From JBPBQZ01 sp050955105 (GTDB lineage: Bacteria > Pseudomonadota > Gammaproteobacteria > Burkholderiales > Burkholderiaceae), in NCBI GenBank assembly GCA_050955105.1, contig JBPBQZ010000009.1, positions 1 through 22,998 of the forward strand: a DNA stretch of 22,998 nucleotides, read 5' to 3'. How positions within the stretch are numbered: position 1 is the first letter of the stretch; every line of letters starts with the position of its first letter. Made by a program: the position numbers and the translations under genes. Shown piece by piece: positions 14,255-20,654 of this stretch. Below the pieces are notes generated by a model. The model was not told where the DNA came from and searched no databases. It worked only from the letters and a program-made list of their open reading frames with translations.

Positions 14255-16811
14255 CTCTCGCCTCAAGCTGTTGATCAGCCGCGTGCTGTTCGGCACGGTG
14301 GCGGTGCTTGCGCTGCTGCTGCTGGTGCTGCTCGCGCTGGCGAGCTCGAACACCGAGTTTTTCGACCGCTATTACTCCTGGCTGTATGCGGCCAATCTGG
14401 CGGTGGCACTGCTCTTCATGCTGATTGTCGCCGCGCTGGTCTGGATCATCATCGCGCGCTTCCGGCAGGGTCGCTTCGGTACGCGGCTGCTGGCCAAGCT
14501 GGCCGTCTATTTCGCGCTGGTGGGCGTCTTGCCAGGCGGCATCATCTATCTGGTATCGCTGCAATTCCTGTCGCGCAGTATCGAGTCCTGGTTCGATGTG
14601 AACGTGGAAAAAGCGCTCGACTCGGGGCTTACGCTCGGGCGCGGCATGCTCGACAACGCGCTCACCGATCTGCGCGGCAAGGCGCATGCAATGTCGGAGC
14701 AGTTGGCGGCCTCGGGCGACGCCAATACCACCCTCAACTTGCTGCGCCTGCGCGATCAGTTCGGCGTGCAGGAAGCGATGGTCATCGCGCCGTCGATGCG
14801 CGGCAGCACCGTGCTGGCACAGGCTTCGTCGAACTTCGCGCTACTGATGCCGGACGATCTGCCGACGCCGCTGATGCTGTCGCAGGCGCGCGGTGCCGGC
14901 TACGCGGCGGTGGAAGGCGAGCTGGACGGCGAGGGTACCGCCGGCGCGGCCAATGGCGCGCTGCGCTTGCGCGTGGTGGTACGAATACCGGGCGGACTCG
15001 ATACGTCGTTGCAGGGGCACGATCGTTTTCTGCAGGTGACGCAGCCGGTGCCGCCGGCGCTGGCGCGCAATGCCGAGGCTGTGCAACTGGCCTATCGCCA
15101 GTATCAGGAAAAGGCGCTGGGCCGCACCGGCCTGCGCAAGATGTATATCGGTACGCTCACGCTTGCGCTGTTCCTGGCCACCTTCATCGGCATCATGCTG
15201 GCGCTGGCGCTTGGCAACCAGTTGGCGCGTCCTTTGTTCGTGCTGGCGCAGGGCACGCGTGAAGTGGCGCGCGGCGACTACACGCCGAAGCGTGAATTCA
15301 AGAGCAACGACGAGCTTGGCTTTCTCACACAGCTGTTCAATGCGATGACGCGCCAACTGTCGGAGGCGCATCGCGCGGTGGAGCAGAATCGCAGTGCGCT
15401 CGAGCAGTCGAAAACCTATCTCGAAAGCATTCTCGCCAACCTCACCGCCGGTGTGTTCGTGTTCGATCAGCAGTTTCGGCTGACCACGGCCAACCGCGGC
15501 GCCGAACGCATCTTCCGCCAGGATTTCCAGGGCCAACTGCATGTTTCGCTCGAACAGGTACCGGCGCTCGTGCAGTTCGGCGAGATGGTGCGCAAGGCTT
15601 TTGCCGACCGCGACGCCGCCACCAGTGCCGATCGCAGCGAACATGACCACTGGCAACAGCAGATCGAAGTGACGGTGGCTGGAGAAACCGATCCGCTGAC
15701 CTTGCTGGTACGCGGCACGCGCTTGCTGCCGAAGCCCGCCAGCGTGCCTTCGCAAGTACCCGGCGGCGGCGCGGCGGCGGTCGATGGCGGCGTGGCCGGC
15801 TTGGCCGACGCAGTGCGTGAACTGGGACCTGAAGAGTCGGGCAGCGCATCCGCACTGGCCGCTGACCTGAGTCGCGTGGAAGCCGGCTCGGCAGAGCTCG
15901 ACGCCGCGGCCCACCGCGGTGACGGCAGCGACGCGACGCCAGGCAGCGAGGCGACCGGCGCGAGCGTGGTGCCGCTGATCTCCGGTTACGTCGTGGTGTT
16001 CGACGACATCTCCGACGTGATTTCGGCACAGCGCTCGGTGGCCTGGGGCGAGGTGGCGCGCCGGCTCGCGCACGAGATCAAGAATCCGCTGACGCCGATC
16101 CAGTTGTCGGCCGAGCGCCTGCAGATGAAACTTACCGACAAGCTCGGGCCGGTCGAAGCGGAGTTCCTCAAGCGCGGCGCAACCACTATCATCAACCAGG
16201 TGGCGGCGATGAAGCGCATGGTCGACGATTTCCGAGAATATGCGCGCACGCCGCCGGCGGTGATGTCGAACCTGCAATTGAACGATCTGATCGGCGAAGT
16301 GCTGACGCTATATGGCGCCGACGACCGCAAAAGCGCGATCGAGGCTCGCCTGGCGCCGCTGCCGATCATCAAGGGCGATGGCACGCAATTGCGGCAAGTC
16401 ATTCACAATCTGCTGCAGAACGCGCAGGACGCGGTGGCCGATGTAGTGGATGCGTCCGTCCTCATCGAAACGAAGACAGTAGAATATGGAGACCCTGATG
16501 CACAGGGACGTAGCCGCCTTGCAGTGAGGCTGGCAGTGTCGGACAACGGGCCGGGTTTTTCAGCACGGATTCTCACGCGAGCTTTTGAACCCTATGTCAC
16601 GTCCAAGGCCAAGGGTACTGGCCTGGGGCTCGCGATGGTCAAGAAGATCGTCGACGAACACGGCGCCCGCATAGACGTTCGAAACCGTACCCAGCCGGGC
16701 CGCGAAGGCGTTGCCGGCGCGCAGATTTCGATCCTGTTTCTTCAATTGGCCCAGGAGCCCGCGCCGCATCTGTCGCAGGACGAAGGAACGGACCAGATAA
16801 AGGTAGCGTAA
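14244..16811 (+). CDS. ntrY: NtrY-like sensor histidine kinase
   Basis: An 855-residue inner-membrane kinase. Three N-terminal membrane helices (about 10-35, 45-70, 82-108) are followed by a periplasmic region and a fourth helix (about 299-322). Then come a HAMP domain, a PAS region starting near residue 395 (LESILANLTAGVFVFDQ), and HisKA with phosphorylated His610 in RRLAHEIKNPLTPIQLSAER. The ATPase domain shows HNLLQNAQDAV, SDNGPGF and KGTGLGLAMVKK. About 80 residues within the PAS segment (roughly 495-575) are Ala/Gly/Ser/Asp-rich and look like an insertion. NtrY proteins respond to nitrogen or redox state in some species; the signal here is unknown. It is followed directly by its response regulator. 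Confidence 0.92.
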   Translation: MADNSRLKLLISRVLFGTVAVLALLLLVLLALASSNTEFFDRYYSWLYAANLAVALLFMLIVAALVWIIIARFRQGRFGTRLLAKLAVYFALVGVLPGGIIYLVSLQFLSRSIESWFDVNVEKALDSGLTLGRGMLDNALTDLRGKAHAMSEQLAASGDANTTLNLLRLRDQFGVQEAMVIAPSMRGSTVLAQASSNFALLMPDDLPTPLMLSQARGAGYAAVEGELDGEGTAGAANGALRLRVVVRIPGGLDTSLQGHDRFLQVTQPVPPALARNAEAVQLAYRQYQEKALGRTGLRKMYIGTLTLALFLATFIGIMLALALGNQLARPLFVLAQGTREVARGDYTPKREFKSNDELGFLTQLFNAMTRQLSEAHRAVEQNRSALEQSKTYLESILANLTAGVFVFDQQFRLTTANRGAERIFRQDFQGQLHVSLEQVPALVQFGEMVRKAFADRDAATSADRSEHDHWQQQIEVTVAGETDPLTLLVRGTRLLPKPASVPSQVPGGGAAAVDGGVAGLADAVRELGPEESGSASALAADLSRVEAGSAELDAAAHRGDGSDATPGSEATGASVVPLISGYVVVFDDISDVISAQRSVAWGEVARRLAHEIKNPLTPIQLSAERLQMKLTDKLGPVEAEFLKRGATTIINQVAAMKRMVDDFREYARTPPAVMSNLQLNDLIGEVLTLYGADDRKSAIEARLAPLPIIKGDGTQLRQVIHNLLQNAQDAVADVVDASVLIETKTVEYGDPDAQGRSRLAVRLAVSDNGPGFSARILTRAFEPYVTSKAKGTGLGLAMVKKIVDEHGARIDVRNRTQPGREGVAGAQISILFLQLAQEPAPHLSQDEGTDQIKVA

Positions 16812-17546
16812 ATGGCGACGATTCTAATAGTTGACGATGAAATGGGAATCACCGGCCTGATGTCGGAAATTCTCGGTGACGAAGGTCACAACGTCGAGGT
16901 CGCGCACAACGCTCAGGAGGCGCGTGAGCATCGGCTGCGGCAAGCTTCCGACCTGGTGTTGCTCGATATCTGGATGCCCGATACCGACGGACTGACCTTG
17001 CTGAAAGAGTGGGCCGCGCAGGGGCTGTTGACGATGCCCGTCATCATGATGTCCGGGCACGCGACCATCGACACCGCGGTGGAAGCCACCAAGATCGGCG
17101 CGGTAGGCTTTCTGGAAAAGCCCATCGCGCTGCAAAAGCTGTTGAAGGTGGTGAAAGAGGCGCTGACGCGCGTGGCGCTGCAGCCCGAAGTGCTCTCCAC
17201 GGCGCAGGCGGCCCAGGCGGCGCAGCAGGCAGCCAGCGCGCGCGCGGCAGCACCGCTTGCGAGTGCCGCGAATGCCGCGACGGCAACGCTCGGCAACATC
17301 GATGCCGTGCCCTCCGAATGCCGGACGCCGAGCGCCGAGCCGGGCGGTTCGATGGGCTCGATCTCTTTCGATATCCCGTTGCGCGCGGCGCGCGATGCCT
17401 TCGAACGCGCCTATTTCGAATACCATCTGGCGCGCGAAAACAGCAGCATGACGCGCGTCGCGGAGAAGACCGGCCTCGAACGCACTCACCTTTATCGCAA
17501 GATGCGTTTGCTGGGTATCGAGATTGCCAAAAACAAGGGCGAATAG
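16812..17546 (+). CDS. NtrX-related response regulator lacking the AAA+ domain
   Basis: A 244-residue regulator whose ATG follows the ntrY stop with no gap, so it is the cognate partner. The receiver domain (about 1-120) has the acidic pocket Asp8/Asp9, phospho-acceptor Asp52 in LVLLDIWMP, and the conserved Lys in FLEKPI. A linker of about 60 residues is very Ala-rich. The C-terminus is a Fis-type helix-turn-helix (FERAYFEYHLARENSSM to THLYRKMRLLGIEI). The central sigma-54-interacting AAA+ domain of true NtrX/NtrC is absent; the GAFTGA and Walker motifs are missing and the length leaves no room. It therefore probably acts as a plain DNA-binding regulator, like the short NtrX-type or PrrA/RegA-type proteins. 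Targets are unknown. Confidence 0.9.
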   Translation: MATILIVDDEMGITGLMSEILGDEGHNVEVAHNAQEAREHRLRQASDLVLLDIWMPDTDGLTLLKEWAAQGLLTMPVIMMSGHATIDTAVEATKIGAVGFLEKPIALQKLLKVVKEALTRVALQPEVLSTAQAAQAAQQAASARAAAPLASAANAATATLGNIDAVPSECRTPSAEPGGSMGSISFDIPLRAARDAFERAYFEYHLARENSSMTRVAEKTGLERTHLYRKMRLLGIEIAKNKGE

Positions 17547-17574
17547 CCGACGCGCATCTAGCGCTTTGCCGCGC

Positions 17575-17603
17575 TTGAGCTTGCCGACCCGCTTTGTTAT
17601 ACT
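17575..17603 (+). promoter_or_regulatory. Promoter of tRNA-Phe
   Basis: TTGAGC (17575-17580) and TATACT (17598-17603) are separated by exactly 17 bases and lie 12 bases before the tRNA 5' end. This is a good housekeeping-type promoter by sequence and spacing. The tRNA is therefore transcribed separately from the operon that ends at 17546. Confidence 0.78.
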
Positions 17604-17615
17604 CCCGCTTCTCGT

Positions 17616-17691
17616 GGCCCGGTAGCTCAGTTGGTAGAGCAGCGGATTGAAAATCCGTGTGTCGATGGTTCGATTCCGTCCCAGGCCACCA
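17616..17691 (+). tRNA. tRNA-Phe, anticodon GAA
   Basis: A 76-base cloverleaf with encoded CCA (17689-17691). The D arm is GCTC...GAGC. The anticodon stem CGGA/TCCG carries the loop TTGAAAA, giving anticodon GAA. The T arm is GATGG-TTCGATT-CCGTC. The acceptor stem GGCCCGG (17616-17622) faces CCAGGCC (17681-17687), leaving a C5-A68 mismatch (17620/17683) where C-G would be expected. All other pairs hold. It has its own promoter and terminator. If this is the only Phe tRNA gene, as is usual in related genomes, it must be functional. Confidence 0.95.
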
Positions 17692-17700
17692 AGAGATTCC

Positions 17701-17736
17701 AAGGGCTTGCCACCGTGCAAGTCCTTTCTGTTTTTT
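17701..17736 (+). terminator. Terminator after tRNA-Phe
   Basis: AAGGGCTTGC (17701-17710) pairs with GCAAGTCCTT (17717-17726), ten pairs with one G-T, over a six-base loop. TCTG and then T6 (17731-17736) follow. The short break before the T-run weakens it a little, but its place 10 bases after the tRNA fits well. Confidence 0.8.
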
Positions 17737-17823
17737 GCGCGGCTTTTCGCCTGTGTTGCTGTGTTTTTGCTTTTGTCTCATCCCCTGACGGTCAATCGGC
17801 ATTCGACGGGCTGAGGTATCCAG

Positions 17824-18555
17824 ATGTCCGATATTCGCGCCGACCAGGGCGCTCTCATTCTTTTCTCCGGTGGACAAGACTCCGCCACGTGTCTCGCGTG
17901 GGCGTTGAGCCGTTTTTCGCATGTCGAAACCATCGGCTTCGACTATGGCCAGCGCCACCGCGTCGAGTTAACTTGCCGGCAGCAATTCCGTACGCGTCTG
18001 CTCGATCAGTTCGAAGCATGGCGCTCCGCGTTGGGCCCCGATCATCTGCTCGACCTGTCGGTAATGTCGCAGATCGGCGCCACCGCGATGACGCATGAAA
18101 TCGCCATCGAGAGCGCAGCCGGCGGCCTGCCGAATACCTTCGTGCCCGGACGCAATCTGATGTTTCTCACGGTGGCGGCGGCGCTGGCGCGTCGACGCGG
18201 GCTCAAGACCATAGTCGGCGGTATGTGCGAAACCGATTTCTCCGGTTACCCCGATTGTCGCGACGACACCATCAAGGCGCTGCAGGTGACATTGAACCTG
18301 GGCATGGAAACGCGGCTGGCCATCGAGACGCCGTTGATGTGGATCGACAAGGCAGCCACCTGGGCACTGGCCGAACAGCTGGGTGGCGCGGCGCTGGTGG
18401 AACTGGTGCGCACCGATACGCACACCTGCTATCTCGGCGAACGCACGACGCTGCATGCCTGGGGTTATGGTTGCGGACAATGCCCGGCTTGCGAACTGCG
18501 CTCGAAGGGTTTCGCCGCTTTCAGCGCGGCGCGCGCGAGGCCGGCCCAGCCATGA
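17824..18555 (+). CDS. queC: 7-cyano-7-deazaguanine (preQ0) synthase
   Basis: Uses ATP and ammonia to turn 7-carboxy-7-deazaguanine into preQ0 on the way to queuosine. The 243-residue protein has the PP-loop ATP site SGGQDS (15-20) and the following FDYGQRH. The C-terminal zinc site is CX14CX2CX2C: Cys202, Cys217, Cys220 and Cys223 in the segment ending GCGQCPAC. The start is supported by GAGG about eight bases upstream. The leader (17737-17823) shows no recognisable preQ1 riboswitch. The stop overlaps the queE start as ATGA, so queC, queE and queD form an operon covering three consecutive preQ0 steps. Confidence 0.96.
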   Translation: MSDIRADQGALILFSGGQDSATCLAWALSRFSHVETIGFDYGQRHRVELTCRQQFRTRLLDQFEAWRSALGPDHLLDLSVMSQIGATAMTHEIAIESAAGGLPNTFVPGRNLMFLTVAAALARRRGLKTIVGGMCETDFSGYPDCRDDTIKALQVTLNLGMETRLAIETPLMWIDKAATWALAEQLGGAALVELVRTDTHTCYLGERTTLHAWGYGCGQCPACELRSKGFAAFSAARARPAQP

Positions 18556-19184
18556 CATACGCGGTCAAGGAAATCTTCTATACGCTGCAGGGCGAAGGCA
18601 TCAATGCCGGTCGTCCAGCGGTTTTCTGCCGCTTTGCCGGCTGCAATCTGTGGTCAGGTCGCGAGGCCGATCGCGGCAGTGCCGTCTGTCAATTTTGTGA
18701 CACCGATTTCGTCGGCACCGATGGCGAAAATGGCGGCAAGTTTGCCAGCGCCGCGGCGCTCGCCGCGTTCATCGCCGGGCTTTGGCCTGCCGGTGAAGCG
18801 CGGCGCTTCGTCGTGTGCACCGGCGGCGAACCGCTGCTGCAGCTCGACGATGCGCTGATCGCCGCGCTGCATGCGGAAAGCTTCATGATCGCCGTGGAAA
18901 CCAATGGCACTTTGCCGGTGCCCGCCGAGCTCGACTGGGTGTGCGTCAGTCCCAAGGCCGGCTCGACGCTGGTGGTGCGGCGTGGCAATGAATTGAAGGT
19001 GGTGATTCCGCAACTCGGCCAGCGACTGCAGGATTTCGAAGCCATGGACTTCGACAATCTGCTGGTCCAGCCGATGGACGGTCCGTTGCGCGAGCACAAT
19101 ACGCGCGCCGCGATAGACTGGTGCAAGCAACATCCCCGCTGGCGCCTGTCGATGCAAACCCACAAGTACCTGAACATTCCGTAG
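18552..19184 (+). CDS. queE: 7-carboxy-7-deazaguanine synthase
   Basis: A radical-SAM enzyme that contracts 6-carboxytetrahydropterin to 7-carboxy-7-deazaguanine. At 210 residues it starts at the ATG that overlaps the queC stop; longer frames upstream only read through queC. The substrate-binding IFYTLQGEGINAGRP is at residues 8-22. The cluster cysteines are Cys31, Cys46 and Cys49, a CX14CX2C spacing rather than the canonical CX3CX2C. This variant is known from Burkholderia multivorans QueE. The SAM-binding CTGGEPLLQ is present. The C-terminus QTHKYLNIP is typical. It lies between queC and queD in the same operon. Confidence 0.95.
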   Translation: MTYAVKEIFYTLQGEGINAGRPAVFCRFAGCNLWSGREADRGSAVCQFCDTDFVGTDGENGGKFASAAALAAFIAGLWPAGEARRFVVCTGGEPLLQLDDALIAALHAESFMIAVETNGTLPVPAELDWVCVSPKAGSTLVVRRGNELKVVIPQLGQRLQDFEAMDFDNLLVQPMDGPLREHNTRAAIDWCKQHPRWRLSMQTHKYLNIP

Positions 19185-19200
19185 CGGACCGCCGACCCTC

Positions 19201-19644
19201 GTGATCGAAATCACTCGACGTATCGAATTCGATGCTGGCCATCGCATTCCCGACCATCGCAGCCAGTGCCGCAATATGCACGGGCATCGCTATGCGCTGG
19301 AAATTACGCTGGCAGGCGAATTGGTCGCCGAGGCCGGCGCGCCGGATCGCGGCATGGTGATGGATTTCGCCGCGGTGAAAGAGTTGGCGATCGAGCATGT
19401 GGCGGCGCTTTGGGATCACGCCTTCCTGGTCTACGACGGCGACTCGGCGGTGCGCGCGTTCCTCGAAACACTGCCCGACCATAAAACCGTGGTGATCGAC
19501 CGTATTCCCACGGTGGAAAATCTTGCCATGATCGCGTTCGAAATTCTGCAGCCGGTATATGCCGCGCAATACCGTAACCAGATCGTCTTGTCGCGCCTGC
19601 GGCTCTATGAAACGCCAAATTGCTGGGCGGAGGTCTCAGCGTAA
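19201..19644 (+). CDS. queD: 6-carboxy-5,6,7,8-tetrahydropterin synthase
   Basis: Converts 7,8-dihydroneopterin triphosphate to 6-carboxytetrahydropterin, the first committed queuosine step. The 147-residue protein has zinc ligands His14 (DAGHRI), His27 and His29 (MHGHRY) and catalytic Cys23 in SQCRNMHGH. The WDHAFL histidine and the C-terminal YETPNCWA glutamate are also present. Cys23 a few residues before HGH separates QueD from eukaryotic PTPS. The start is GTG at 19201, 16 bases after queE, with a weak ribosome site; the N-terminus IEITRRIEFDAGHR is complete from there. It is the third gene of the que operon, and a weak terminator follows. Confidence 0.95.
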   Translation: MIEITRRIEFDAGHRIPDHRSQCRNMHGHRYALEITLAGELVAEAGAPDRGMVMDFAAVKELAIEHVAALWDHAFLVYDGDSAVRAFLETLPDHKTVVIDRIPTVENLAMIAFEILQPVYAAQYRNQIVLSRLRLYETPNCWAEVSA

Positions 19645-19658
19645 ACCCTCGGAACAGC

Positions 19659-19686
19659 GCCGCCTGCCGTTTCAGGTCCGGCTTTT
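19659..19686 (+). terminator. Possible terminator after queD
   Basis: GCCGCCTG (19659-19666) pairs with CAGG and CGGC (19673-19682) across a two-base bulge, with a six-base loop and then TTTT. It begins 15 bases after the queD stop. It is modest in strength but well placed, and suggests that the next gene has its own promoter. Confidence 0.4.
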
Positions 19687-19821
19687 GCTCATTTGCCTTT
19701 GTCACCCCTGGTTGGTTGCCGGCGCTTGTCTGCAGAGCTGGTCGGGGCTTGGCATGTCCGTGATCGACGATGTTCCCCCCAAACCGTCGAGGACTGCCGG
19801 TGTGTACATGAGGAGCAATCG

Positions 19822-20460
19822 ATGAACACCAACGAACAGAATCCGTCGCGCGAGGCCCAGCACGAGCAGGCCGCGCAAAGTCCGCTGAAAAAACCCGAGA
19901 CAGAAACCGCCCATGCCAATGCTGCCGACGTAGCCGATGCGGCCGACGCACAGCAAGACACGGGTAACGCGCCACAAAGCGGCAATCAATCCACCGCCCG
20001 CGGCCGCGATGCGCGTGCCAGCGGCGAGAGCGACAACCAGCGCCCGGTGCCGGATCTGGACACGCTGCGGCCGCGCGAGCAGGGCGTGACCAACGACCAG
20101 TCGCTCGACGACACGGTGGACACCGACGCCAAAGACCGCGACGCCAAGCGTCCGCAGTTTGGTTCCGACAACGTCATCAACAGCGATGCGAGCCTTTCGC
20201 GCCACGTCGAAACGCCCGACGTCGGGCTGGCCGGCATCGACAGTCGTCCCACCGGAAACTTGCCGCAGATCGTGGCGAAACCCGGCTCGGCGGTGATCGA
20301 CGAGGGCGTCGTCGAAGACGTGCGGCTTTACGGCACGGCGGGCAGCGCCGAAGAGCTTCCGCTGAACGGCGCACCGGGCGGTGCGGACGACCGTACCGTG
20401 TATCCGGCCAATCATGTACGCGCCGGTCATATTGTGAAAATCGTTCCCAAAAACAAGTAG
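19822..20460 (+). CDS. Uncharacterised hydrophilic, largely disordered protein
   Basis: A 212-residue protein not recognised with confidence. The ATG at 19822 has AGGAG seven bases upstream (19811-19815); the frame runs further up but without protein-like sequence. Residues 1-115 are rich in Ala, Asp, Gln, Asn and Glu and almost free of aromatic residues, so probably unstructured. The C-terminal half has more ordered-looking stretches, SDNVINSDASLSRHVE, GLAGIDSRPTGNLP, SAVIDEGVVEDVRLYG and YPANHVRAGHIVKIVP, and may be a small domain. No signal peptide, membrane segment or cysteine is present. From memory it might belong to the Burkholderiales family DUF3005, unverified. It stands alone between the que operon and the helicase gene. 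Confidence 0.78.
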   Translation: MNTNEQNPSREAQHEQAAQSPLKKPETETAHANAADVADAADAQQDTGNAPQSGNQSTARGRDARASGESDNQRPVPDLDTLRPREQGVTNDQSLDDTVDTDAKDRDAKRPQFGSDNVINSDASLSRHVETPDVGLAGIDSRPTGNLPQIVAKPGSAVIDEGVVEDVRLYGTAGSAEELPLNGAPGGADDRTVYPANHVRAGHIVKIVPKNK

Positions 20461-20516
20461 ATGCAGCGGTTGCGGTGGCCATGCGCACGATGCCCAACGG
20501 CGCGGCGCAACGCAGC

Positions 20517-20536
20517 CACGATCCGATTCGATCGTG
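20517..20536. other. Small hairpin between the uncharacterised gene and the helicase
   Basis: CACGATC (20517-20523), loop CGATTC and GATCGTG (20530-20536) form a perfect 7-bp stem. There is no T-run. It could be a weak or Rho-assisted end of the upstream gene, or chance. The rest of the 194-base gap (20461-20654) shows no clear promoter. Confidence 0.35.
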
Positions 20537-20654
20537 CCGCCATCGCTCCCGCCTGCGCCATTCGGAGATAAAGCCTGTGCCATCCATGCGCTCAGATCGG
20601 CGACCATGCACGCCGCCCCGCGACGCCGGGACCCAGGCTTAACTTGAAGCAGCC

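Noticed and set aside
14841..16277. 478-codon minus-strand frame opposite ntrY
   Set aside because: Antisense shadow typical of GC-rich DNA. The plus strand encodes a full sensor kinase.
16379..16392. TGGCACGCAATTGC, resembling a sigma-54 promoter
   Set aside because: The GG-to-GC distance is one base short of the required spacing, and the site is inside the ntrY ATPase domain.
16824..17720. Long minus-strand frame with a protein end like RNRTIDTRIFNPLLYQLSYRA
   Set aside because: This is the well-known artefact from reading the antisense of a tRNA gene (tRNA-Phe here) and then the antisense of the response regulator. It is not a gene.
17737..17823. Possible preQ1 riboswitch upstream of queC
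   Set aside because: No class I aptamer hairpin with an A-rich tail and no larger pseudoknot could be found. The leader is mostly the tail of the tRNA terminator and U/G-rich DNA.
18225..18551. Upstream extension of the queE frame inside queC
   Set aside because: It overlaps the conserved queC sequence in another frame. The ATG at 18552 overlapping the queC stop gives a full-length, normal QueE.
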